Shown piece after piece: positions 8,591 through 17,769 of a stretch of DNA of 64,000 nt. The stretch is taken from NCBI GenBank assembly GCA_900315635.1, contig OMZV01000002.1, positions 124,001 through 188,000 of the forward strand. Reading direction: 5' to 3'. Origin of the DNA: an uncultured Prevotella sp. (lineage in GTDB: Bacteria > Bacteroidota > Bacteroidia > Bacteroidales > Bacteroidaceae). The position numbers were made by a program, and so were the translations under genes. Within the stretch, counting starts at the first letter, position 1, and each line of letters starts with the position of its first letter. The notes beneath the pieces are model-generated. The model saw only the letters and a program-made list of their open reading frames with translations, was not told the DNA's origin and searched no databases.

Positions 8591-9736
8591 ATGGCAACTC
8601 CTGTACCTTATGTCCTTATTGTAGGTATATTAGAATTGTGCGCTTTTACTTATGCTTCGCCAAGTGCCACTCTTAATATACGGAGGAATAGTTCTGCCAT
8701 TGCGGTACTTTTCTTTTTCTTCTTCTTTGCTTTCCGAGGATTTATTTTCAGTGACTGGATTACTTATTATGATTTCTTTCAAAAGTGCGATTGGAGCGAC
8801 CTCTTCGGCTATAAGCTTGGTTCTGTGGTACAGATGGAACCTGGATTCGTTATGTTGAATCTTATTTGTAAGTTCATCATAAAGGACTATTTCTTCCTAC
8901 AGTTCGTTATTTGCCTTATTGATACGGTATTGCTTCTGCGCTTCTTTCGGGGAAGAATTGACAATCTTCCATTGGCCTTATTGCTTTACTTTGTCTTCGG
9001 CGGTCTGACCATGAGTATTAACCTATTGAGAAACTCCATTGCAGCAATGCTGTTCCTCAATGCAATTGACTTCCTAAGAGACCGTCGTCCCATACCATAT
9101 TTCGCTATCTGCCTGTTGGCTTTGAGTTTCCACTCGTCTTCTGTTCTCTTCTTTCCTCTATACTTTTTCCTTAATAGGAGATTCAACAAGTGGATTTTTC
9201 TTGCTGTTTTTGTTGTGTGTAACATAGTGTTCCTGTTCCATATTCCGGTGGTTGTTTCGTTACTCGGAATGCTTGGTATTGACGAGCAATTCTCCGATAA
9301 GGTTAAGGCTTATACCGAGGTAATGGATAAATCATCCGTTCTTTCTATAGGCTATCTGGAACGATTGTTTACATTCGCACTTGCGTTTTACTTCTATGAT
9401 AAGATTCTTGCAATGAAAAAGGAGAACGCCATCTTCATGAATTCATTGCTTATCTACTTCATCTTTACATTCTTCTTTAGTCAGTTCCAGGTTATGAGTG
9501 AACGTTTGGGAACTCTTTTCATATTCTCTTACTGGATAATGTGGGCTTACTACATAAAGTGTTTCGAACGTGTCAACAACAAGAATCTGTTTATATATTT
9601 TATTGCTTTCTACAGTTTGGTGAAAACATGGAGTATGACTCGGTTGCCGAGTATGGAATATGATAATCTATTATTTGGCATTAAGTCATATCAGGAACGC
9701 CTGTTCATATTCTTCAGTACGTTCGATGACCTTTGA
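8591..9736 (+). CDS. EpsG/Wzy-like polysaccharide polymerase
   Basis: Integral membrane protein of 381 residues with about ten hydrophobic helices, resembling the EpsG family of repeat-unit polymerases. Motifs consistent with this family are FAFRGFIFSDWITYYDFFQK near residue 40, NLLRNSIAAMLFLNAIDFLR and LALSFHSSSVLFFPLYFFLN (about residues 140-200). Wzy-type proteins are poorly conserved, so the call rests mainly on topology, length and position next to Wzz- and Wzx-like genes. It would join repeat units on the periplasmic face. Confidence 0.82.
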   Translation: MATPVPYVLIVGILELCAFTYASPSATLNIRRNSSAIAVLFFFFFFAFRGFIFSDWITYYDFFQKCDWSDLFGYKLGSVVQMEPGFVMLNLICKFIIKDYFFLQFVICLIDTVLLLRFFRGRIDNLPLALLLYFVFGGLTMSINLLRNSIAAMLFLNAIDFLRDRRPIPYFAICLLALSFHSSSVLFFPLYFFLNRRFNKWIFLAVFVVCNIVFLFHIPVVVSLLGMLGIDEQFSDKVKAYTEVMDKSSVLSIGYLERLFTFALAFYFYDKILAMKKENAIFMNSLLIYFIFTFFFSQFQVMSERLGTLFIFSYWIMWAYYIKCFERVNNKNLFIYFIAFYSLVKTWSMTRLPSMEYDNLLFGIKSYQERLFIFFSTFDDL

Positions 9737-9750
9737 TATTATAATTGATT

Positions 9751-10620
9751 ATGGAGTCAGCTAGTATTGATTTTGCATTGATTATCGTACTGTTCAATCC
9801 GGACAGAATGGAAATAGAGAACGTCAAACATCTCTCCGGCGCTTTCTACGGAGTCGTTGTCGACAATTCTCCTGTCCCTGCTTTCCAATGCGATACCATA
9901 GGAAAGATGAAGTACAAGCCTTTAAGGCATAATGCCGGAATAGCAAAGGCTCAGAACGAAGGCATAGAAATACTGAGAAAAGATGGTAAATCCAAGTATA
10001 TCGTGTTCTTCGATCAGGACAGCGAGTTTTCAGATTCTTATCCTCAATCTATAGTCAATGAATATATCCGTATAAACAAACTGCATGACGACAAGCTTTC
10101 CTGCCTTGGTCCGATAATCATTGATAAGGGCGATGGCGAGGAATACAAGTCCGCTTTCCACAAGGTTCCGGCATCAGAAAAAGGCTTTGTCAGCAAGAGT
10201 GAGATTATCTCCTCGGGTTCTTGCTTTTCCATAAAGCGATTTGATGAGATAGGAATGTTCGACGAACGGCTGTTTATCGACTTCGTTGACACCGAATGGT
10301 GTTTCCGTTCAGAGGCTCTGGGCTATGTTTGTGGACAGACAACCAACCTGAAGCTGGAGCATAAGGTGGGCAACAGAAAGTTCCATTTGGGCAGGCATAT
10401 AATACTTCTTTCAGCTCCGTTCCGTTATTATTATCAGTACCGCAACTATTTGCAGCTATTGTTCCGTGGCTATGTTCCCAAATCATTCAAGTTCTATCGT
10501 GGCGTAAAGCACCTCCTCCGCTGGTTCTATTTCCCGTTCTTGCATGGCGGATTTGCCCGTTGGAAGTACATGAACAAAGGCATTTTAGCCGGTTTTTCTG
10601 AACTAATAAAGTCGAAGTAA
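9751..10620 (+). CDS. Family 2 glycosyltransferase (rhamnosyltransferase-like)
   Basis: About 289 residues. The N-terminus FALIIVLFNPDRMEIENVKH with VVVDNSP, IVFFDQDSEFSDSYP (DXD motif) and SSGSCFSIKRFDEIGMFDER followed by DFVDTEWCFR matches the rhamnosyltransferase-like GT2 subgroup. A start at the ATG at 9751 is preferred to the in-frame TTG at 9745. It is followed after two bases by the next glycosyltransferase, so the two are probably co-translated. Confidence 0.88.
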   Translation: MESASIDFALIIVLFNPDRMEIENVKHLSGAFYGVVVDNSPVPAFQCDTIGKMKYKPLRHNAGIAKAQNEGIEILRKDGKSKYIVFFDQDSEFSDSYPQSIVNEYIRINKLHDDKLSCLGPIIIDKGDGEEYKSAFHKVPASEKGFVSKSEIISSGSCFSIKRFDEIGMFDERLFIDFVDTEWCFRSEALGYVCGQTTNLKLEHKVGNRKFHLGRHIILLSAPFRYYYQYRNYLQLLFRGYVPKSFKFYRGVKHLLRWFYFPFLHGGFARWKYMNKGILAGFSELIKSK

Positions 10621-10622
10621 TT

Positions 10623-11336
10623 ATGATCTCAGTTTGTATTGCGACATATAATGGTGAGAAATATATCCACGAACAGATTGCATCTATCTTGCAGCAGATA
10701 GGCAATGATGACGAGATCGTGGTCTCTGACGATGGCTCTACTGACAAGACATTGGATGTTGTCCGCTCATTTGACGCGCAGAATATTCACATCTATATCA
10801 ATAAAGGTGACCACGGCTACACTCCCAATTTTGAGAATGCCTTAAGAAATGCCCACGGTGATTATATATTTCTGTCTGACCAAGATGATATTTGGATGCC
10901 GGACAAGGTTGAGGCTTGCATGAAATACCTTAAGGTAAATGACTTTGTTGTCTCTGACGCACTGATTGTCGATGGTGACAACAAACCGCTTTTCGACTCT
11001 TTCTGCGAGCAGAGAAAGTCAAAGTTCGGCTTTCTCAATACTCTTATCCGCTTCTCTTATCTCGGCTGTTGCTTCGCTTTCCGCCGTAAAGTGCTGTCTA
11101 AGGCTCTGCCTTTCCCAAAGAACCACATTCTCTGCACCCATGACAACTGGCTTGCCTTAGTCTCTACTGCATTCTATAAATCTGCGTTTATACCGCTTCC
11201 TTTGATTCGCTATCGCCGTTATGGAGGCAACGCTTCATCGGGAGCAAAGAATGCCAATAAGTCAATCCTGTTTATGATACACTATCGTTTGTATCTGCTT
11301 TTCCATTTGATAGGGCGTTGTTTAGTTGCCAAATAG
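10623..11336 (+). CDS. Family 2 glycosyltransferase
   Basis: A compact 237-residue GT2 enzyme: ISVCIATYNGEKYIHEQIAS, VVSDDGSTDKTLDVV, FLSDQDDIWMPDKVEAC (SDQDD in the DXD position) and the acceptor-side THDNWLALV. The pattern is that of alpha-L-Rha or hexose transferases such as RfbG/RfbF-like proteins. It is the last gene of the plus-strand operon, and the convergent acyltransferase gene ends 18 bp away with no clear terminator between them. Confidence 0.88.
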   Translation: MISVCIATYNGEKYIHEQIASILQQIGNDDEIVVSDDGSTDKTLDVVRSFDAQNIHIYINKGDHGYTPNFENALRNAHGDYIFLSDQDDIWMPDKVEACMKYLKVNDFVVSDALIVDGDNKPLFDSFCEQRKSKFGFLNTLIRFSYLGCCFAFRRKVLSKALPFPKNHILCTHDNWLALVSTAFYKSAFIPLPLIRYRRYGGNASSGAKNANKSILFMIHYRLYLLFHLIGRCLVAK

Positions 11337-11354
11337 CGGACGGACAGGTGCCTA

Positions 11355-12347
11355 TCAGCTCTTTGCCCTGTATTTCCCCATAAGCAACGGAATATATTTT
11401 TCTGTGAATAGGATAATAGGAATAAACAAGATTACTACAACTAAAGACCATACTATATCCATATAAGATGCTTCAGCGGATATTTTCCTGACTAAGTGAA
11501 TCAGGAAATACATGTGGAATCCAAGGATAAGTATTGTACCCTTTGATATTGTAATGACGCCATTAAACTTGAATCTATTTAGCCATTTTGATATTATGAA
11601 AATCATAATAGTGCCAGCATAACCTCCCAAGAAGAAAAGAATGATGTTGTCGCCATAGCCATTTATATACATTTTTACGAGGCTATTGTATTTGCCACAT
11701 AAGATTACAATGGCCAGACAAGCGACGAGTACTATTATCTCTGCCACAGGCTTATGCATCTCGTTCAGTTCATTCTTCCTCTTTCTGAGCCAAAATTCGG
11801 TCAGGAAGAACGGGAAGGCGAGGGTAGAGTTTATTATGGAATTAGAGCTTTCTACCAGATTTACGCCACATACAATAGGACTATAATAATCGACGAGTAT
11901 CCCTGCAACGGTAAATAGCACGAACAATGCAGCTTGACTATAGACTTTCTGAGGGGTAAACTGGAGCACAATCTTCAGTATAATCAGAGTGTAAACGAAC
12001 CACAACTGTTTTACTCCCTCATGGAAACCTAGCAAGACATTTACCGGAAACTCATAAAGCGATGACAGTTCAAAGGCTCCGTTCCTATAGTCTATGACAA
12101 AGTCAATGGCAAAAGTAATGCAACTTATAAGCAACATTGGCACGACAAGATTGAACCATAGTTTCTTCCAGAACACTCCGTCATCATCCTCATGCTTGCA
12201 AAGGAAGCCCGAAATTATGAAGAACAACGGTACACTGAAAGTATAGACATACTGGTTTGCCACCGACACCAAATGCCCGTAAACAATCAGATAAATACCG
12301 ATGGCTTTCATCCAGTCAATCCATATCAGCCTTATCTTTGTTGCCAT
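11355..12347 (-). CDS. Acyltransferase family 3 membrane protein
   Basis: Inner-membrane O-acyltransferase (330 residues, about ten helices) likely to acetylate the exopolysaccharide. The family start is clear: RLIWIDWMKAIGIYLIVYGH, with the conserved Arg/His pair, then YTFSVPLFFIISGFLCKHED. It is read convergently to the operon and lies upstream of, or in the same unit as, neither of the minus-strand export genes, whose 3' end is 33 bp from its start. A succinyl- or other acyltransferase is equally possible. Confidence 0.87.
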   Translation of the reverse strand: MATKIRLIWIDWMKAIGIYLIVYGHLVSVANQYVYTFSVPLFFIISGFLCKHEDDDGVFWKKLWFNLVVPMLLISCITFAIDFVIDYRNGAFELSSLYEFPVNVLLGFHEGVKQLWFVYTLIILKIVLQFTPQKVYSQAALFVLFTVAGILVDYYSPIVCGVNLVESSNSIINSTLAFPFFLTEFWLRKRKNELNEMHKPVAEIIVLVACLAIVILCGKYNSLVKMYINGYGDNIILFFLGGYAGTIMIFIISKWLNRFKFNGVITISKGTILILGFHMYFLIHLVRKISAEASYMDIVWSLVVVILFIPIILFTEKYIPLLMGKYRAKS

Positions 12348-12380
12348 GATGTTTCTATGGGTTTAAGATAAGTTATGCAT

Positions 12381-15017
12381 TTACTTCACAAGATTTGCTA
12401 TTGTAGCAATGACGGCAGCGATAGATGCAGCACTAGAGCCGATGCTTAGCGTCTCGGCTAGGCTGAGTTTCGAGCTTGCCTTGGTTGGAACAACAATCTC
12501 ACAACCCGGACGAACCTTAGCGTTGTGGCCGACCTTTGCCACCATTCCGTTCATGTAGAGAATGTAGGTGTTGCGCTTCTTGGCATTCGAAGCGAAGCCT
12601 CCTGCCTGGTCGATGTAGTAGTTTACGCTCTTGCCCTCGACGTAACCTACGGAGTTCGGGTACATGACAGCTCCGTTTATCTTAACAGTTCCGTTATACT
12701 GCGGAATAGTCAGTCGGTCGCCCTCACGGAGAATAAGGTCGGCATCGCTGCCCGGATGAGCCAGAGCCTTGTCGAGCTCTATACCTACAGGATAGTATGC
12801 CGGGATGTCGAATTTCTGCAGAGCGGTATTATTAGCCTGTTCTGCTGCCTGTGTGATAGCTGCAGCATTGTTGCTTCGTGCTGCCATTTCGAGCATATTC
12901 TGCTGTTGTTGCTCGCGTACCATCTTCAGAGCATCTTCCATACGCTTGCGCTCACTTTCGTTGGTGCGGCGCTCGAGTCGTGCTCCCTTGATGTAGGCGA
13001 TACTGTTAGCTCCGCCGGCTGCACGCACGATGTCGCTCAGGCGGGTTGTCGTGGTAGGCAGAGCGTATGTACCGGCAAACATAACTTCACCCCGTACTTC
13101 TACGTTCTCCTGCATGTTCGTACCAGGGCTCTTGCGTACATAAACCTCATCAAAAGGCTCAAGGATGAAACCTTGCTCACCGTCAATGACGAATCCGTCC
13201 TTAAGTGCAAAACTATAGGTACGTGATGTAATGGAGTCCATTGTCGTTGCCTTAGGATCGTACATTCGGCGGCTGACATCAACCTTTACCGTTGATGCTT
13301 TGTCGGTCAGTCCTCCTGCTTGCAGTACGAAGTCCTCAAGAGTCTCGTTATCAGCGTATTTGTATGTTCCCGGATATTGCACTTCTCCATGTATGGACAT
13401 CGTCTGATCCTGCATGACTTCTGCCTTGGTCGGAATGAAGAGTACATCCTCATTCTGCAAAGGGATGTCGGCAACTTTACCATCCATTATGCCCTGTACA
13501 TCTACAGATATAACTTTCAGAGTGCGGTCGGCTTTGCGGCGGTGTAAGACGGCACGTGCTGTGAATGCGCTTTCTGTCAGTCCCTCGGCAGCATCGATGA
13601 GGCTCTTTACGCTATTGACATCGCTGCCTACCTGATACATGCCCGGACGGAACACGGCACCCTTAATCTCTACCATGTTCTCATAACGTGGAATGACAGA
13701 GTCGACAGCAACAGAGTCGCCATCGTTGAGGTTGAACGATGAGAAGTCAAACTCATTGACATTGAAAATGGAGTACTCGCGTCCGGTCTTGCGGAACACA
13801 CGTACAGACTTTGTATAAGCGTCGCCTGTGAATCCGGCAGCATAGCGGAGCAATGTGCCTAGGCTTTCCTTGCGTGTCATCTCGTAGAACATCGGGCGTT
13901 TCACCTTACCGCTGATATTGACAAGGCAGTCGTAAGCGCCGACTACAATGACATCGCCATCGGCAAGCTTAATGTTGCCCGACAGACGACCGTTCTGAAG
14001 GTAGTCATAAACATCAATGCGGCTTACCAGACGGTTGTGGCGGTATACCTTTATGTTACGAAGGGTACCGAGGTCGCTTGGTCCGCCTGCGGCATACAAG
14101 GCGTTGAATGCTGTCGAGAATGCCGACAGCGTGTATGTTCCCGGTTTCTTCACCTCACCCATCACGTTAATGAGGATAGAGTGGGTAGAGCCAACGGAAA
14201 GTCGGATGCGTGACCCTCCGAACCGCTTTCCCATCTTCGCACGCACACGTGCGTTTGCTTGCTCAACGGTAAGTCCGTTGACATTGATAGGACCGAAACC
14301 CTCAATATTCAGCATTCCGTCAGGTGCTACAGTGCCTTCAATTGACTTTTGCGATGCGCCATAGATGTCGATAAACACTGCATCGCCCGGCCCAAGCCTG
14401 TAGTTGCGGGGCATGGCTACGTTCTCGTTAGGCTCGAAAGTGAGGTTTTCCTTAGAGAACAAGTCGTGACCATAGATTTTCTTCTTGCCCCGTTCTTTCT
14501 TCAGCCGCTTAATCAGCTGGCGGTACATTGCAGCGGTGTCGGCTGGCATCCAGTCGTTCATCTCGTCCTCCATCTCAACGAAGTCGGGGTTATACTCATC
14601 ATAAACGTTGTCCTCATCGTCTTCGTCGTCACGTCTTACACGCATGTTGGAGTACTTGTTAACCTTTTGCTGGTCATCATCATATATATTCCTCGTCTCG
14701 TCGGCTATGTCATCAGAGTTCCGTCTCGTGCTAGAGCTTTGTCCGATACTGCGGCGTTGGCGGCTTCCCGTCGATTCCCGCTTGCTGACTCCTTCGGTAG
14801 TTCCCGACTGCAGTTGCTGAGCCATCTTGCGGACACGCCGGATCTGGTTTATATTGACGCCGCTCTGCATGAGCTTCGTTACAATCTGTGCCTGCGACGT
14901 TCCCTTCTGGTGCTCTTTGAGAACCATCTCCATAACCTGGTTGTCGGTCATTGACCCTTGCGCACTGATCCCCAGTGTTAAGAGTGACATGAGAACGATG
15001 AGTATGTATTTCTTCAT
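12381..15017 (-). CDS. SLBB-domain polysaccharide export protein (Wza-like)
   Basis: An 878-residue exported protein that would form the periplasmic/outer-membrane export channel for the polysaccharide. It has a signal peptide (MKKYILIVLMSLLTLGISAQ), a charged low-complexity region (about residues 70-150) and a Poly_export domain (NYRLGPGDAVFIDIYGASQK, near 205). About five SLBB domains follow, each beginning like VMGEVKKPGTYTLSAFSTAF or IHGEVQYPGTYKYADNETLE. A hydrophobic C-terminus follows. It ends in the same unit as the upstream sugar transferase, eight bases away. Its length is that of the long Bacteroidales SLBB proteins rather than enterobacterial Wza (about 380 residues). Confidence 0.92.
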   Translation of the reverse strand: MKKYILIVLMSLLTLGISAQGSMTDNQVMEMVLKEHQKGTSQAQIVTKLMQSGVNINQIRRVRKMAQQLQSGTTEGVSKRESTGSRQRRSIGQSSSTRRNSDDIADETRNIYDDDQQKVNKYSNMRVRRDDEDDEDNVYDEYNPDFVEMEDEMNDWMPADTAAMYRQLIKRLKKERGKKKIYGHDLFSKENLTFEPNENVAMPRNYRLGPGDAVFIDIYGASQKSIEGTVAPDGMLNIEGFGPINVNGLTVEQANARVRAKMGKRFGGSRIRLSVGSTHSILINVMGEVKKPGTYTLSAFSTAFNALYAAGGPSDLGTLRNIKVYRHNRLVSRIDVYDYLQNGRLSGNIKLADGDVIVVGAYDCLVNISGKVKRPMFYEMTRKESLGTLLRYAAGFTGDAYTKSVRVFRKTGREYSIFNVNEFDFSSFNLNDGDSVAVDSVIPRYENMVEIKGAVFRPGMYQVGSDVNSVKSLIDAAEGLTESAFTARAVLHRRKADRTLKVISVDVQGIMDGKVADIPLQNEDVLFIPTKAEVMQDQTMSIHGEVQYPGTYKYADNETLEDFVLQAGGLTDKASTVKVDVSRRMYDPKATTMDSITSRTYSFALKDGFVIDGEQGFILEPFDEVYVRKSPGTNMQENVEVRGEVMFAGTYALPTTTTRLSDIVRAAGGANSIAYIKGARLERRTNESERKRMEDALKMVREQQQQNMLEMAARSNNAAAITQAAEQANNTALQKFDIPAYYPVGIELDKALAHPGSDADLILREGDRLTIPQYNGTVKINGAVMYPNSVGYVEGKSVNYYIDQAGGFASNAKKRNTYILYMNGMVAKVGHNAKVRPGCEIVVPTKASSKLSLAETLSIGSSAASIAAVIATIANLVK

Positions 15018-15025
15018 ATTGATTC

Positions 15026-15697
15026 TTAGAATTTCTTACCGCTTATAATGTTAAGTACAGTTTTAACTACTATCATGAAGTCAGTCCAAATGGAACGGTG
15101 CTCCAGATAGTGGATGTCCATCTCCAGTCTCCGCAGCATCTTTCCCATTGTGTCTGTATATCCATTGTATAGAGTGGCTTCCGACGTCAGTCCCGGTCGC
15201 ATCTCATAGATGATGGGGTAGCGGTCGGTGTACTGCATAATCTTGTCAATGAAGTACTTGCGCTCAGGACGTGGACCTGCCAGCGACATGTCGCCACGCA
15301 GAACGTTCCACAATTGTGGCAGTTCGTCGAGATGGTGGCTCCGAAGGAATTGCTCCAGCCGAGTAGAGTTCGAGTCGTCAACATTCGGCATAAGATGAGG
15401 ACCGTCGCTTTCGACGGCATTGCTCATAGTACGGAACTTATAGATGGTGAACGGACGCCCCTTGTAGCCGATGCGCTCCTGGAGGAAAAACACAGGACCA
15501 TCGTGCTGGGACTTCATCAGTATATATATAATAAGGTATACAGGAGACAATACAATAAGTCCAATAAGCGAGCATACAATATCTGTAGCCCGTTTAATGG
15601 CATGCTGTACACATCCCATGGAGTCGTGTGCCATGGTCGCTGCTTCTTCTGTATTCATTCTTGAAAGGTACGAGTAGTTTATACTTAAATAACTCAA
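15026..15697 (-). CDS. Undecaprenyl-phosphate sugar-1-phosphate transferase
   Basis: Complete initiating transferase (223 residues; 210 if the ATG at 15658 is used). It has one membrane segment (IVCSLIGLIVLSPVYLIIYI), then GPVFFLQERIGYKGRPFTIY, YKFRTM, FLRSHHLDELPQLWNVLRGD and MSLAGPRPER, the catalytic core of the WcaJ/WbaP C-terminal family. It starts polysaccharide repeat-unit synthesis on the lipid carrier. A TATCTTTG -7 box lies at 15715-15722 on this strand, without a convincing -33 element. It is paired with the SLBB gene downstream. Confidence 0.92.
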   Translation of the reverse strand: MSYLSINYSYLSRMNTEEAATMAHDSMGCVQHAIKRATDIVCSLIGLIVLSPVYLIIYILMKSQHDGPVFFLQERIGYKGRPFTIYKFRTMSNAVESDGPHLMPNVDDSNSTRLEQFLRSHHLDELPQLWNVLRGDMSLAGPRPERKYFIDKIMQYTDRYPIIYEMRPGLTSEATLYNGYTDTMGKMLRRLEMDIHYLEHRSIWTDFMIVVKTVLNIISGKKF

Positions 15698-15796
15698 TTC
15701 TTACTAATTTGTTGCAAAGATACTGCTTTTTATTGTTTTAGGCGAAAGAATAATGTAGAAATTGAGTTTTTGAACACTGATGGTAATGCCTTGAAA

Positions 15797-17482
15797 CTAT
15801 TTGTTCATCTCGAGATACTGCTTGCGGAATACCGACGGCGTGATGCCTACAGCCTGCTGGAACAGCTTGTAGAATGTCGACGACGAACTGAATCCCAGGT
15901 CGTTCCACAGCTGCTTCAGAGGATAGTCGGCTGAGTCGTTGTCCGAGAGAATCCTGATAGCCTCCTGAATTCGGTATGAATTGATGAACTGCTGATAGTT
16001 CATTCCGCTTTTCTCTTTGATAACAGCCGACAGATACGTTCTATTAGTGCCCAGCATGGCGGCAAGCCGCTCACGGTTCAGCTGTGGCTCTTTGTACAGC
16101 TTGTCATTCTCCATCAGCTCGCAGATATTGTTGTATAGCGTCTGCTTCCTGTCCGCATCATCAGTCAGCACACCCGACGGCTTCCGCTGCTCGTCCATCT
16201 GCTTCTCCAGTTCAGATATTCGCCTTTGACTTTCTTTGTGCTTCTCTACTGCGCTAACATTCTGAGCCACAATACGCTTGATAAGGCGGACCCTTGAGCG
16301 ATAGCTTATGATTATAACAACCAACAGTGTTGCAAGTACTATAATCGAGACCAACAACACCAGCATGATGTTCCGTTGGCTCTTAATATGTTGCTCCCTT
16401 ATTTTAGATTGCTCCTCCTGATGCTGGATACTGTCCAGAATATCCCTTTCATGCAGCATTCGGTCCATGTTGACACTGCTCAGAGTGTCCATCCCCTCAT
16501 TTGCTTTCAGCAGGTAGCCAACGGCAGAATCGTTGTCTCCCATCGCTATGAAATTACTGGCAATGAGTTTGTTGCAGTCTATAATACGGTTTGTGAAAGA
16601 GTAATCATGTGATGCCTTTATAGCTTGCTGTGCATGAATGTTCGACTCATAGTACATACCCGCCTTGCTTTCGGCACGAGCCAATTGCAAGTAAGCGTCA
16701 GGCAAGAGACTCGCCTGCTTGTTCGTCTGTGACAGAACAATAGCCTCATGAGCCAGTGATTGCGCTTTGTCGAGGTGTCCGGCATCGGTTTCTATTTCGG
16801 AATAAAGTACATAAACCGACGCAATATCATCATAATGGTGGTGCTTGTAGAGGTCTAGGGCAGTGTCCACATATTTCAAAGCTTCTTTATTATTGCCTTT
16901 CAGATGATAGAACAATGCCAGATAGTAAGCCCCCATGAATGTCTGTTCGAAGTCCTTGTGGGTCGTACCGTAATTGTAAATCCGTTTCGCATAGTCAAGT
17001 CCGGCGGGGTCGGCAGCCGATTTCGAGAGTATAAGAAGATTGCCATAGACACGGATTTTCAGTGATTCAAAGTGTGAATCTGTGGAAAGGTCCAGGCTCC
17101 GGAAGAAGAACCGTTGCGCCAGAAAGTTGTTGTTGGCATAGATCGCCTCATAAATTCCCCGTGCATTCATGACCAAAGCGCCAATGGAATCATTGCTAAT
17201 TTCACTAGAAATATTCCAGGCTTTGTCAAGCAAAGCAGTACATTCCTTGCCTTTGCCGGTAAACATAAGTGACAGTCCGCGGTAGAAATTTCCGTAGCCT
17301 ATGGCTCGTTGATTTCCGGATTTATTGCCTTTGTCTATGAGTTGTTTTGATAAATTGTCAAGTGAATTATAATCGGAAATGCTTCTTGCCTGTTCGCATT
17401 TCCTCATCAAGTCGTCTGTTGACTGCTGTTTGTGAGCCCCATAGCAGACTATGGCAACACCGACAAGGAGTATTGCCATCAT
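15797..17482 (-). CDS. Membrane-bound TPR/AraC-type transcription regulator
   Basis: About 561 residues. An N-terminal hydrophobic segment (MMAILLVGVAIVCYG) leads into TPR-like helices (about residues 50-330), then a transmembrane helix (MLVLLVSIIVLATLLVVIII), a coiled coil and a C-terminal AraC DNA-binding domain. The latter shows RERLAAMLGTNRTYLSAVIK and LKQLWNDLGFSSSSTFYKLF. An open frame extends to 17593, but the promoter at 17564-17593 would leave that start upstream of the transcript, so the ATG at 17482 is chosen. It is divergent from the sorting-domain protein at 17770, its most obvious target. Confidence 0.85.
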   Translation of the reverse strand: MMAILLVGVAIVCYGAHKQQSTDDLMRKCEQARSISDYNSLDNLSKQLIDKGNKSGNQRAIGYGNFYRGLSLMFTGKGKECTALLDKAWNISSEISNDSIGALVMNARGIYEAIYANNNFLAQRFFFRSLDLSTDSHFESLKIRVYGNLLILSKSAADPAGLDYAKRIYNYGTTHKDFEQTFMGAYYLALFYHLKGNNKEALKYVDTALDLYKHHHYDDIASVYVLYSEIETDAGHLDKAQSLAHEAIVLSQTNKQASLLPDAYLQLARAESKAGMYYESNIHAQQAIKASHDYSFTNRIIDCNKLIASNFIAMGDNDSAVGYLLKANEGMDTLSSVNMDRMLHERDILDSIQHQEEQSKIREQHIKSQRNIMLVLLVSIIVLATLLVVIIISYRSRVRLIKRIVAQNVSAVEKHKESQRRISELEKQMDEQRKPSGVLTDDADRKQTLYNNICELMENDKLYKEPQLNRERLAAMLGTNRTYLSAVIKEKSGMNYQQFINSYRIQEAIRILSDNDSADYPLKQLWNDLGFSSSSTFYKLFQQAVGITPSVFRKQYLEMNK

Positions 17483-17563
17483 CAGTAGTCTATATAAATA
17501 ATGTGTATATGGTCTCAATATCAGTGAACAGCCCCAGGTTTTGAAATGTCTCTTTTGATGTCG

Positions 17564-17593
17564 CAAAAGTAACAAATTGTTGTGGAATACCAA
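17564..17593 (-). promoter_or_regulatory. Promoter of the TPR/AraC regulator
   Basis: Minus-strand TTG (17593-17591) and TACTTTTG (17571-17564) with 19 bp between them. It overlaps the most upstream possible start codon and so helps fix the true start. Confidence 0.7.
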
Positions 17594-17660
17594 AATGTTC
17601 GACGTTTTTTCTGCTTTTTTAGTCTCATTTTGACAAATTGTCGTTAGCGGAAAACATCGA

Positions 17661-17692
17661 TTTGCGGCTTTTCGATAGTTTTAATACTTTTG
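17661..17692 (+). promoter_or_regulatory. Promoter of the secreted sorting-domain protein
   Basis: TTTG at 17661-17664 and TACTTTTG at 17685-17692 with exactly 20 bp between them. It is back to back with the regulator promoter, leaving about 65 bp between the two -33 elements for regulator binding. Confidence 0.75.
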
Positions 17693-17769
17693 CAACACGA
17701 TTTACATGTGTATGAGGCGAACATCAAAAACAAACTAAATACATATCATCACATCTAACAAAGGAAAGT

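Noticed and set aside
14349-14954. 201-codon open frame on the plus strand
   Set aside because: It lies opposite the SLBB export gene, whose domains are unmistakable.
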